From a bacterium (GTDB lineage Bacteria > Electryoneota > Electryoneia > Electryoneales > Electryoneaceae): a DNA stretch of 64,000 nucleotides. Below the pieces are notes generated by a model. It ran no database searches, was not told where the DNA came from, and saw only the letters and a program-made list of their open reading frames with translations. The position numbers and the translations under genes were made by a program. The stretch covers positions 106,535 through 170,534 of the forward strand of contig JAHLLH010000010.1 of the NCBI GenBank assembly GCA_020444265.1, given 5' to 3'. This document shows positions 8,614 through 16,624 of the stretch, in pieces (within the stretch, counting starts at the first letter, position 1; every line of letters starts with the position of its first letter).

Positions 8614-9639
8614 TCAAACGAGGGGTTTGCCCTGCTTGATATAGTAGTCCTTAAACCAGGCTACGTAGTTGGCGATTCCTTCCTCGACCTCGACTTTGGG
8701 ATCGTAGCCAACTGCCTCACGGATGCGTGAGATATCCGAATAGGTCCGTTTCACATCCCCAGGCTGCATGCCCAACTTCTCAACAATGGCTGGCTTCCCC
8801 ATTTCCCTTTCGATCAGTTCGAGAAAAGTGGTCAGCTTGACCGGATTGCCTGCACCAATGTTGTAGACGGTGTAGGGAGAGGGTGCGCTGCTCGGATCTG
8901 GATGCGCCCCATCCCAGTCGGGGTTGGCGGAGGGTGGCTGGTTAATCAGCAGGGTGATTCCCTGGACAATGTCATCGATATAAGTAAAATCCCGCTCCAT
9001 ATCCCCACCGTTGTAAAGCTGAAGCGGAACCCCTTGCTCAATCGCACGGCAAAACTTGGCAAGCGCCATGTCGGGTCGTCCCCATGGACCGTAGACCGTA
9101 AAGAAGCGAAGTCCTGTGCTTGGGACGCCGAAGAGGTGAGCGTACGTATGTGCGGTCAATTCGTTCGATTTTTTCGTCGCGGCGTAAAGCGAAATTGGGT
9201 GGTCGATGTTGTCTGTTTCGGAGAATGGCATCTTGGTGTTTAAGCCGTACACGGAGCTCGAGGAAGCGTAGAGGAGATGACCGACATTGTTGTGTCGGCA
9301 ACCTTCCAGAATGTTGAAGAATCCGATCTGGTTTGAATCAATGTATGCACGCGGATTATCAATGCTGTAGCGTACACCAGCCTGGGCAGCCAAGTGGACC
9401 ACCCGCTCAAACTTTTCCGTTTTAAACAAGGCTGCAATAGTCTCGCCATCCTCAAGATTGGTACGCAGAAGGCGAAACCGATCCTCTTTTTCGAGCAAGG
9501 TGTTGCGGTCTTCTTTCAACTGGACGGAGTAATAATTGTTCACGTTGTCCAGGCCGACAACATCCCAACCCTCGCGTAGAAGACGGCGGGCGAGGTGAAA
9601 ACCAATAAATCCTGCGGTTCCTGTGACCAGGATCTTCAA
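8614..9639 (-). CDS. UDP-glucuronate 4-epimerase-like NAD-dependent epimerase
   Basis: Short-chain extended epimerase of 341 aa, most like the UDP-glucuronate 4-epimerase group that makes UDP-galacturonate. Seen: NAD-binding TGTAGFIGFHLARRLL at the N-terminus, then GLDNVNNYY, HLAAQAGVRYS, the catalytic region SSSSVYG ... YAATKK with YxxxK, FFTVYGPWGRPDMA and DFTYIDDI. The GPWGRPDMA segment is characteristic of this subgroup. The open frame runs up to 9720, but the family N-terminus and a GGAGG placed 10 nt upstream indicate the TTG at 9639 as start. UDP-galacturonate would serve LPS or capsule. Galactowaldenase-type UDP-glucose epimerase is less likely from the motif set. Confidence 0.88.
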   Translation of the reverse strand: MKILVTGTAGFIGFHLARRLLREGWDVVGLDNVNNYYSVQLKEDRNTLLEKEDRFRLLRTNLEDGETIAALFKTEKFERVVHLAAQAGVRYSIDNPRAYIDSNQIGFFNILEGCRHNNVGHLLYASSSSVYGLNTKMPFSETDNIDHPISLYAATKKSNELTAHTYAHLFGVPSTGLRFFTVYGPWGRPDMALAKFCRAIEQGVPLQLYNGGDMERDFTYIDDIVQGITLLINQPPSANPDWDGAHPDPSSAPSPYTVYNIGAGNPVKLTTFLELIEREMGKPAIVEKLGMQPGDVKRTYSDISRIREAVGYDPKVEVEEGIANYVAWFKDYYIKQGKPLV

Positions 9640-9805
9640 GAGAACTTCCTCCAAAGCAGAAGACGTCAATACCTGTTGATCGTACTCGATCGCAACTGTG
9701 ACGCGGGTTTCACAATGCACGCATTGTACGGGATGTTCCCGGTTTCACGCAAGCAGATTAGCAGATCAGATTGTCCAGCGAGGGCTCAATTATCAGGATT
9801 GAGTT

Positions 9806-10375
9806 TTAAATGATCAGGAAAAGGGTAACCGCCTGTGGCCCATGTACGCCAAGGACGAGTTCCTTCTCGATATCTGCTGTTCGTGACGGGCCTGTTACCA
9901 TGACCGCTGAGCCTGAAGAGTTTCCTGCATCTTGCCACGTTTTCAACAGGGATCCAATGTCGGGTACGAGTTGCTCTTCCCGCAGGAACAGCCAGTGTAC
10001 CGGAGGCAGCAGACTCATGGCACGTTCATCAGGCGTGTGCGGTGGTAAAAGAGCTGATCCGGTTTCACTCGCCACTCCAACACAGGATGTGATACCCACG
10101 TCCGCACCGGCAAGAGCCTGATGCCATTCTTCCACATCTTGCCGAGTCTCATCTCCTTTAAGCGGCCCAATCAGCCCAACCCCATTTTCCAGCAGGTGAC
10201 TGGAGAGTTCAAGATCTTTGAGTAGCTCATCGTTCCCGATTGCTGCTGTAGAGATTGAACCTCTTTCTACCTGAGTGCGAACAATACCCTGCATTGCGTC
10301 CGCCTGGACCAGAACCAGCTCGGTGTCGATTTCTTCGAGGACTCGGCGGAGTGAATCAAAGCGCTTGTCATTCAT
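9806..10375 (-). CDS. lutC: Lactate utilization protein C (LUD domain)
   Basis: A LUD-domain protein of 189 aa, the small subunit of the LutABC iron-sulfur L-lactate oxidation complex. Seen: DVGITSCVGVASETGSALL and HWLFLREEQLVPDI in the middle and the C-terminal SGSAVMVTGPSRTADIEKELVLGVHGP, the conserved LUD signature ending in a G-x-HGP. The ATG at 10375 overlaps the lutB stop (ATGA) and has an AAGGAG upstream, so translation is probably coupled to lutB. The frame begins six codons earlier with TTG, but that is unlikely. It is the last gene of the lutA-lutB-lutC transcription order, as is usual. Confidence 0.9.
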   Translation of the reverse strand: MNDKRFDSLRRVLEEIDTELVLVQADAMQGIVRTQVERGSISTAAIGNDELLKDLELSSHLLENGVGLIGPLKGDETRQDVEEWHQALAGADVGITSCVGVASETGSALLPPHTPDERAMSLLPPVHWLFLREEQLVPDIGSLLKTWQDAGNSSGSAVMVTGPSRTADIEKELVLGVHGPQAVTLFLII

Positions 10376-11772
10376 GCCTTCTCCTTGTCCCAAGAATCAA
10401 AAAGATCACGAAAGGGTTTCGGAGCAAGCATGGGGGAGTCACGATGGTCACTCCAGCCCGGAAGGGGTACCTGGTGACCCGGGATCAGGCTTTGTCCCAA
10501 ACGTGCCAGTTTCGTGGTAGCTTCATACCCATACCTCGAAGTCATCATCCAGCGGAACATCGCCCAAATGGGTTTCTCTGGATCGAATGATCCACGGCTA
10601 TCCACTCGCTGTTTTCTACCCTCGAGTAGCATCTTCGGAAGCGGTATTTTGACCGGGCAGACCTCTTCGCATGCCCCGCAGAGGCTGCTGGCAAAGGGGT
10701 GGTGAGGCGCTTCTTTGGGACCATTTAACAATGGAGTCAGGACCGAGCCGATCGGGCCCGGGTAGGTGCCGCCGTAAGGATGCCCGCCAACCTGTTGATA
10801 GACTGGGCAGGCATTGAGGCACGCCCCGCAACGGATACAGCGTAGAACTTCTCGAGCTTCGGGGTCTTCATGGATCGCTTTACGCCCATTGTCCACAATG
10901 ACCAGGTGGACCTCGCCCGGTCCGCCAGGTCCCTGTGAGGGTCCCTGCAGGAGTGAGAGGTAGCTTGTCGCACGTTGCCCGGTGGCGCTGCGTGCCAGAA
11001 TCTGCCACAGTTCCCCAAGGTCGGCCATCGATTGAGTAACTCGTTCCCACCCCATCAGTGCAATCACCACGGGTGGCAGGGTGTTCACCATGCGCCCGTT
11101 GCCTTCATTGGTAACCGTCACCAGATGCCCAGTCTCTGCGACTGCAAAATTCACCCCTATCATCCCGGCGGGAGCGTGGAGGAAGCGTTGACGTAGCACC
11201 TTACGTGCGATTTTCGTCAGCTCACTGGGGTCTTCAGTATAAGGGATGCCGAGTTTGTCCGCGAATAGCTGTCCTACATCCTGGCGGAAGAGGTGCATCC
11301 CGGGCATCGTGATATGGCTTGGAGCTTCATTGCGAAGCTGGACGATATACTCACCGAGATCGGTCTCGAGGGGCTCAATACCTTCGGTGACGAGATGATT
11401 GTTGATCTCGATTTCCTCACTGAGCATGCTTTTCGACTTGAGGATTTCCGAAATACCCCGTTGATGCAGGATTGAGGTGATGATGGCTCGAGCGTCCGCT
11501 GCATCAGCGGCATCGTGGATCGTGATCCCATGTTTCGACCACTGCTTACGCAGGCTTTCGTGCAACTCTTTCAGCCCGTCAACTGCCTGTTGCCGACGCT
11601 CGGTGATCCGATCTCGTCGCTCTTCAAAATCGGGCCACTCTGCGGCACGCAGGTCTCGTGTCCGAGTTGCCTTGATCGTGTTCTTTTTGAATGGCAGAGG
11701 ACCGCCATCTCGGGCTTTAAGAGATCGATTGACCTGCTTTTTCAAGTCTCGCGGGTGAGAGGGATGGCTCAT
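10372..11772 (-). CDS. lutB: Lactate utilization iron-sulfur protein B
   Basis: Iron-sulfur and LUD-domain subunit of 466 aa. The N-terminal LUD domain (about 60-300) contains GVNFAVAETGHLVTVTNEGN. The C-terminal part has two cysteine clusters, CIRCGACLNACPVY and CGACEEVCP, giving two [4Fe-4S] sites as in LutB, and GGTYPGPIGSVLTP between them. Known role: electron transfer during conversion of L-lactate to pyruvate together with LutA and LutC. The gene starts within the last codons of lutA (overlap of 4 nt) and ends overlapping lutC. No lactate permease is adjacent. Confidence 0.94.
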   Translation of the reverse strand: MSHPSHPRDLKKQVNRSLKARDGGPLPFKKNTIKATRTRDLRAAEWPDFEERRDRITERRQQAVDGLKELHESLRKQWSKHGITIHDAADAADARAIITSILHQRGISEILKSKSMLSEEIEINNHLVTEGIEPLETDLGEYIVQLRNEAPSHITMPGMHLFRQDVGQLFADKLGIPYTEDPSELTKIARKVLRQRFLHAPAGMIGVNFAVAETGHLVTVTNEGNGRMVNTLPPVVIALMGWERVTQSMADLGELWQILARSATGQRATSYLSLLQGPSQGPGGPGEVHLVIVDNGRKAIHEDPEAREVLRCIRCGACLNACPVYQQVGGHPYGGTYPGPIGSVLTPLLNGPKEAPHHPFASSLCGACEEVCPVKIPLPKMLLEGRKQRVDSRGSFDPEKPIWAMFRWMMTSRYGYEATTKLARLGQSLIPGHQVPLPGWSDHRDSPMLAPKPFRDLFDSWDKEKA

Positions 11773-12497
11773 TGGAGCTCCTCCCCAGCCAGGATGCGAG
11801 CATAATGCATCGTCTTGAAGGTAAATTTTTGACGCTTTGCCAGACCGGAGATGTGCATCAGGCAGGAATCATCTGTCGCCGTGACAACTGCTGCGGCGCT
11901 TCGTTGGATAGCCTCAATCTTGTCCTGGCCAATCGCAGCGGACAGCGAGGAGAATTTCGCTGCAAAGGTGCCCCCGAAGCCACAGCAGGCGTGACGATCG
12001 TCAAGCTGCACCACGTCGATGTCGCGTACACTACTTAGCAGTTGCAAAGGTTGGTTGTGAATACCGAGTTCACGCAGGCCGTGGCAGGATGCATGGTAGG
12101 CGACACGGTGGGGAAAAGGCCCAAGCTCATTCTCGTAGTGAAGCTCATCAACGAGGAATTCACTTAGCTCAAATGTGCGCTCCCGGAGGCTTTCCCACTC
12201 TTTACGCAGAGCAGGCTCGAGATCGAGTTGACCGTAGTGGGTCCGTACCATCGCGGCGCAGGAACCTGAGGGGGTGACGATGGTCTCAGCATCAACAAAA
12301 AGACGGATGAACTTCTCGGCGAGCATGCAGCTATCGTGCTGAAACCCGCTGTTGAATGCGGGCTGACCGCAGCAGGTCTGATCACGGTTATAGTGGACGT
12401 CGCAATCAGCGCGACGGAGTAGCTCCGCGGTGGCCAGTCCTGTCTCTGGAAAAAACTGGTCGACAAAACAGGGGATGAAAAGTGATACCTTGCGCAT
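11769..12497 (-). CDS. lutA: Lactate utilization protein A (cysteine-rich CCG domains)
   Basis: A 242-aa protein with two CCG-type cysteine-rich domains, the LutA subunit of the L-lactate oxidation complex, related to GlcF and heterodisulfide reductase subunit B. Seen: N-terminal IPCFVDQFFPETG, the first cluster QTCCGQPAFNSG near residue 40, then HASCHGLRELG and CCGFGGTFAAKF for the second. The frame is open from 12707, but the first 70 codons are antisense to the rfbB leader and lack family similarity; the ATG at 12497 matches the family start. The promoter region is shared with divergent rfbB (12498-12726). Confidence 0.93.
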   Translation of the reverse strand: MRKVSLFIPCFVDQFFPETGLATAELLRRADCDVHYNRDQTCCGQPAFNSGFQHDSCMLAEKFIRLFVDAETIVTPSGSCAAMVRTHYGQLDLEPALRKEWESLRERTFELSEFLVDELHYENELGPFPHRVAYHASCHGLRELGIHNQPLQLLSSVRDIDVVQLDDRHACCGFGGTFAAKFSSLSAAIGQDKIEAIQRSAAAVVTATDDSCLMHISGLAKRQKFTFKTMHYARILAGEELQ

Positions 12498-12726
12498 ACC
12501 TGCCAACACCTCCGGTGGCCGACTCAATATGTGCACAGTTCGGTGGGGAACACCACCCGGACTCCTGGGGCATTCAGAATAGACTTGGGATGCTTGGTGT
12601 TTTGAATAGCAGGCTGCAACGTAGAACTTCTTGGAGCCCACAATTCTGTTGGACGCGGTAGTGGGAACCTTTACCATCAGGCGCAGGTACGAAGCGGACA
12701 GGCTCATACCAAAAGGATGTCAAGCA

Positions 12727-13749
12727 ATGCGGGTGATTATTACAGGCGGTGCCGGCTTTATCGGGGCGAATCTCGTCCACCTTCTTCATCGGGAGCGTCC
12801 CGACTGGACCATCCTGAACATCGATGCCTTGACCTACGCAGGTAATCTCGAGAACCTTAAAGAGCTCGAGGAAAGTGAACGATACAGGTTCCAGCAGGTA
12901 GATATCACCGATGAGGAGAAGGTGCGAGAGGTCTTTGCTGCCTTCCAACCGGATGCGGTGATGCATCTTGCAGCGGAATCCCACGTGGACCGATCCATCC
13001 TCGATCCGATGAGTTTCATCCGGACAAATGTGCTCGGCACACAGATATTGTTGAACGAAACTCGCAATCTGGACAAGGATGTCCGCTTTTTGCATGTAAG
13101 CACGGACGAGGTCTACGGAACCCTGGGTGCAACTGGCTATTTCACCGAAACAACCCCCTACGCACCGAACTCGCCCTATTCTGCAAGCAAAGCGGGTAGC
13201 GACTTCCTGGTTCGTGCGGCTTTCCATACGCACGGTATGGATGTGGTGACCACCAATTGTTCGAATAATTATGGCCCGTACCAGTTCCCGGAAAAGCTGA
13301 TCCCGCTGATGATATCAAATGCGGTCGAGGACAAAGCCCTGCCGGTGTATGGTGATGGTATGCAGGTGCGCGACTGGCTCTATGTCGAGGACCATTGTTC
13401 CGCAATGCTGCGTGTCTTGGAGAAGGGGAAAGCCGGCGAGACCTACAACATTGGTGGCAATAACGAGCGTCCGAACATCGAGATCGTTAGGGCGATCTTA
13501 AGCCACCTGGACAAACCGGACAGCCTGATTCGCTACGTGCAAGATCGTCCCGGCCATGACCGTCGCTACGCAATCGACGCGTCAAAGATCAAGAATGAAC
13601 TCGGTTGGGAACCTTCCTGGACCTTCGAGGAGGCATTGCCGAAGACGATTAACTGGTACCTGGATAATCGCGGGTGGGTTGAACGGATTCAAAGCGGTGC
13701 CTACCGGGATTACTACGAAGAGCAGTACGGGAAACGGCTTACGGACTGA
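12727..13749 (+). CDS. rfbB: dTDP-glucose 4,6-dehydratase
   Basis: Converts dTDP-glucose to dTDP-4-keto-6-deoxyglucose, the entry to dTDP-rhamnose and other deoxysugars; 340 aa. Seen: TGGAGFIGANLVHLL for NAD binding, LNIDALTYAGN, HLAAESHVDRSI, the catalytic HVSTDEVYG and YSASKAGSD, then RPGHDRRYAID and the C-terminal WYLDN. All are hallmark positions of RfbB. The ATG at 12727 fits the family start, with AAGGAT upstream; the frame extends 32 codons further, but that part is leader. rfbA, rfbC and rfbD are not in the window, so the other rhamnose genes lie elsewhere. A strong terminator follows. Confidence 0.94.
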   Translation: MRVIITGGAGFIGANLVHLLHRERPDWTILNIDALTYAGNLENLKELEESERYRFQQVDITDEEKVREVFAAFQPDAVMHLAAESHVDRSILDPMSFIRTNVLGTQILLNETRNLDKDVRFLHVSTDEVYGTLGATGYFTETTPYAPNSPYSASKAGSDFLVRAAFHTHGMDVVTTNCSNNYGPYQFPEKLIPLMISNAVEDKALPVYGDGMQVRDWLYVEDHCSAMLRVLEKGKAGETYNIGGNNERPNIEIVRAILSHLDKPDSLIRYVQDRPGHDRRYAIDASKIKNELGWEPSWTFEEALPKTINWYLDNRGWVERIQSGAYRDYYEEQYGKRLTD

Positions 13750-13773
13750 TACCTGCCTGGTCGATACAGTTGT

Positions 13774-13799
13774 AAAGCCGCACATGGTGCGGCTTTTTT
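13774..13799. terminator. Bidirectional rho-independent terminator between rfbB and the RR-CBS gene
   Basis: A perfect 7-bp GCCGCAC/GTGCGGC stem (13777-13793) with a 3-nt loop is flanked by AAA on the left and six T residues on the right. It sits 25 nt after the rfbB stop and touches the end of the convergent response-regulator gene, so it probably serves both. Confidence 0.85.
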
Positions 13800-14670
13800 A
13801 CTCAACCTTCAGGATGCGTGCTATCTCTAGAATGATATCCTTGTCACGCAGGATACCGACCAGTTCCTCACCCTCCAGTACCGGCAAATTTATCAACCCG
13901 TTTTCCAACATCAGATGAACAGCTTCCATAATGGGAGTGTCTGTCGAGATGGCAGGTTGGTCACGCAAGAGGTCCGAAATACTCTTCCTCGGCAGACTTC
14001 GGGCCTGGTTCATGAACATGCCCGTAAATGAGCTCATGTAGGGAGAATGCTCAAACGAGGAGGGGTGGACAAGACGCAGGATGTCGTCCAAGTGGACGAT
14101 TCCCTGGAAACTTCCTTTTCGATCGAAAACGAGGGCCGAGCGAAGTCGAGTACGCACTTCCTGGCCGCTGGCATCAAAGAAGGCATTTTTGAGAACCTTG
14201 ATTGCTTTGGTGACCGATTCGTGGAGGAAAACCTTTGGGTAGAGTTCCGGCGCGATCATTAATTCGGTCACCGTCGGCTCATGAAATCCCTCATCGGACC
14301 CCTGTCGAAGTGTTGATACAATCGCCGATGTCAACTCATCCAGGTTGATCGGTTTTTCAAGGACGCTGGTCGCCCCCAGAGCCTCAAGCTGTTTCCTTAA
14401 TTTCGGGGTTACATGTTCACTCATGACGATGACCGGGATCTGTTCGTTCTTGCGACGGATAACCTTGATCAACCGTTTTCCATCGTCGCTGCTGAGACCG
14501 AGGTCGATCAAGACCGCATCGATTGAATCATTACGCAAAGAGGAATGCATCTCTTCTTCATTGCGTGCAGTCGTGCAGCTGAAACGCAGCTTCCCCAAAG
14601 CACGAGCTTTGGTCTGAAACTCGATGTCGTCATCGATCAGCAGCAGGTGAATATCTGAATGACCGTTCAT
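13798..14670 (-). CDS. Response regulator receiver fused to a CBS-domain pair
   Basis: A 290-aa protein with a CheY-like receiver (about residues 5-125) and a CBS pair (about 145-290). Receiver residues seen: the acidic LIDDDIE, phospho-acceptor Asp in AVLIDLGLSSDDG, VMSEH after beta-4 and the conserved Lys in LEKPINLDEL. The CBS part contains DRKGSFQGIVHLDDI and the second repeat VLEGEELVGILRDKDII. CBS pairs usually bind adenosine nucleotides. There is no DNA-binding domain. The gene starts 12 nt after the DASS transporter stop, with GAGG well placed before the ATG at 14670, so it is the third gene of the sat-cysC/transporter unit. A role in sensing ATP, AMP or PAPS-type ligands for sulfate uptake is inference. 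Confidence 0.82.
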   Translation of the reverse strand: MNGHSDIHLLLIDDDIEFQTKARALGKLRFSCTTARNEEEMHSSLRNDSIDAVLIDLGLSSDDGKRLIKVIRRKNEQIPVIVMSEHVTPKLRKQLEALGATSVLEKPINLDELTSAIVSTLRQGSDEGFHEPTVTELMIAPELYPKVFLHESVTKAIKVLKNAFFDASGQEVRTRLRSALVFDRKGSFQGIVHLDDILRLVHPSSFEHSPYMSSFTGMFMNQARSLPRKSISDLLRDQPAISTDTPIMEAVHLMLENGLINLPVLEGEELVGILRDKDIILEIARILKVE

Positions 14671-14682
14671 CTGAAGCCTCAA

Positions 14683-16515
14683 TCAGGGATAGTTCAATAC
14701 CATGGGCCAGTAGTACAATGCCATACCAATCAACACGAGAAACGCGAGGAGTGTGGCAAGTATACCGACCCGCAGAAAATCTTTTGGGACCAGATGGCCG
14801 CTTGAATAAACAATCGTATTCGGTGGCGTGCCAATAACAATCAAGAAGGCGAATGAGGATGCCAGTGAAGTGGCGAGGCCCATCATCGGGATCAGTGCTG
14901 TACCTGGTGAAGCCGATGCCGCCATCTCGAGAGTGATAGGGGCCACCGCAGCAGCTGTCGGACCTGCAGCGAGCAGGTTTGTCAATCCAGTGGTGATCAA
15001 ACTGCCTGAAAGGATCAAAGCGAGACCGCTGGTCAAGTTGAGTGATGAAAGAGCGTTGAGTAGGGATCCCGCCAGCCAGGCTGCAGTCCCTGTCTGATCG
15101 AGAATGCGTCCGAAGACAATGGCACCGGCATAGAGCCAGACGACGCCCCAGTCGACATCGTGCTGGTAATCCTTCCAGTCCACAACACCACTGATCATGT
15201 AAATCACCGCACCAGTCACCGCAATCACACCGATGCCAGGGCTGAAGCCAAGCAGCTCTTTCAGCAGTGTTTTATCCGTAATCCAGCCAAAGATGGCGAG
15301 TGCAAAGATGGCCATGGTGAATAGTTGTGTTCGGTTCCATGGTCCCATATGAGTGATATCGGCACGCAGGGTGCGCATCGCGGGGCTGAGGTCGCGGATT
15401 TTAGGTTTGAACATCAGGTTGACCAGCACCCAGACCAGCACCATCATCACCAGTACAAAGGGCATGGCGTAGAGGATCCATTGGCTGTAGCTGATGGTGA
15501 TGCCGTACAAATCCTCGAGATAGTTCATCACGATGATGTTGCGCGCCCCGCCGGAAGGGGTACCAAATCCACCAATATTGCAGGCCATGGCGATGGTAAT
15601 CATCAGCATTTTCGCCAGTTCCGGGTCTTCCGGGTTTTTACGGGACAAACTGTTGTTGTAAAAAATCAGGCCGATGGGCAGGAAAATGGCCGCAAGAACA
15701 TGATCTGAAAGCACGGCGGCAAGCGGACTGATGACAAGCACCAGCATGCCCGTGACAGTCGGGACCGTTGGTTTACGAAGGATGCCGAAGAAGAGAAGGC
15801 TGATACGTTTATCCAACCCGGTTTTCACCAGCGCAGTCGCAAGCATCAGACTGCCCATAATGAACCAGGTCGCATCGCTCCAGAACATGGAGGCGATTTC
15901 ACGTGGATTGACCAGTCCACCGAAAACTGAAACCAGCCCGATGGTGAATGCGACAGCGGGGAAGGGCATTGCTTCGAAGATGAAACAGAAAACGACAAAG
16001 ACTACCAGCGCAGTACCCAGCCGGATGTTTCGGGTGCCTCGATCCACCTCTCTCTGCTGATCAGCATCCAGCTGTTGCTCGATTCCCCGTCCCAGTTCCA
16101 GTGATCGTGTTGATTGAATCAAACTGGAAAGACGCTCTGTCGATAGTGTGTCGAGGATTGCCAGAGCCTGTCCGATGATGGGATCCGGCCTGGAGATCCC
16201 TGCATCCTTCCACTCGGTACCATCCAAAGCGAGGAAGGCATCCACATCGCTACGGCCCTCACCAGCATAGAGGATTATCAGCTCGAGAACAGTCTCTTCT
16301 GGTTTGTCGAGCTGGCTGGTGGGTCGGGAGAAAAGGGAATCGGCGAGCGCAGTCCGGGCGATGTCCTCTGCCACGGTGAAACGTACCGCAACCTGCCGCA
16401 TGCTGGATGTGATCGGGAGCAGGAGAACGATGACAAACAATACGGCACCGATGCCAAGTCGAGTAACGACTCGGCGTCGTTTCGCAGCAATCGGTTTTTT
16501 GAGGAGTCGAAGCAC
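14683..16515 (-). CDS. SLC13/DASS family anion:sodium symporter, probable sulfate transporter
   Basis: Inner-membrane transporter of 610 aa. An N-terminal membrane helix (about 18-37) is followed by about 130 residues of soluble, probably extracytoplasmic sequence, then some eleven or more membrane helices. Family motifs seen: the N-terminal-half substrate loop CNIGGFGTPSGGARNIIV and its C-terminal counterpart IGTPPNTIVYSSG, corresponding to the two re-entrant SNT-type loops. Family substrates are di- or tricarboxylates, phosphate or sulfate. The gene lies directly downstream of the sat-cysC fusion on the same strand, which favours sulfate; that is context inference. The large soluble insert after helix 1 is not usual for minimal DASS proteins. 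Confidence 0.83.
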   Translation of the reverse strand: MLRLLKKPIAAKRRRVVTRLGIGAVLFVIVLLLPITSSMRQVAVRFTVAEDIARTALADSLFSRPTSQLDKPEETVLELIILYAGEGRSDVDAFLALDGTEWKDAGISRPDPIIGQALAILDTLSTERLSSLIQSTRSLELGRGIEQQLDADQQREVDRGTRNIRLGTALVVFVVFCFIFEAMPFPAVAFTIGLVSVFGGLVNPREIASMFWSDATWFIMGSLMLATALVKTGLDKRISLLFFGILRKPTVPTVTGMLVLVISPLAAVLSDHVLAAIFLPIGLIFYNNSLSRKNPEDPELAKMLMITIAMACNIGGFGTPSGGARNIIVMNYLEDLYGITISYSQWILYAMPFVLVMMVLVWVLVNLMFKPKIRDLSPAMRTLRADITHMGPWNRTQLFTMAIFALAIFGWITDKTLLKELLGFSPGIGVIAVTGAVIYMISGVVDWKDYQHDVDWGVVWLYAGAIVFGRILDQTGTAAWLAGSLLNALSSLNLTSGLALILSGSLITTGLTNLLAAGPTAAAVAPITLEMAASASPGTALIPMMGLATSLASSFAFLIVIGTPPNTIVYSSGHLVPKDFLRVGILATLLAFLVLIGMALYYWPMVLNYP

Positions 16516-16550
16516 ACGTTCCCCTGATCAGGAATGGACCATGGAGAGAA

Positions 16551-16581
16551 ATTCCCCGGCCCGAAGGTAGGACCGGGGAAT
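16551..16581 (-). terminator. Hairpin after sat-cysC, possible terminator or attenuator
   Basis: A perfect 9-bp inverted repeat (16551-16559 with 16573-16581, ATTCCCCGG arms) lies in the 109-nt gap between the sat-cysC stop and the transporter start. On the minus strand it is followed by TTCTCTCC, a weak U tract. It may only partly stop transcription, allowing lower expression of the transporter and regulator genes. Confidence 0.5.
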
Positions 16582-16624
16582 ACGGATCGTCCACTCAAAA
16601 GATCACAATACGTAAGTCGACCGT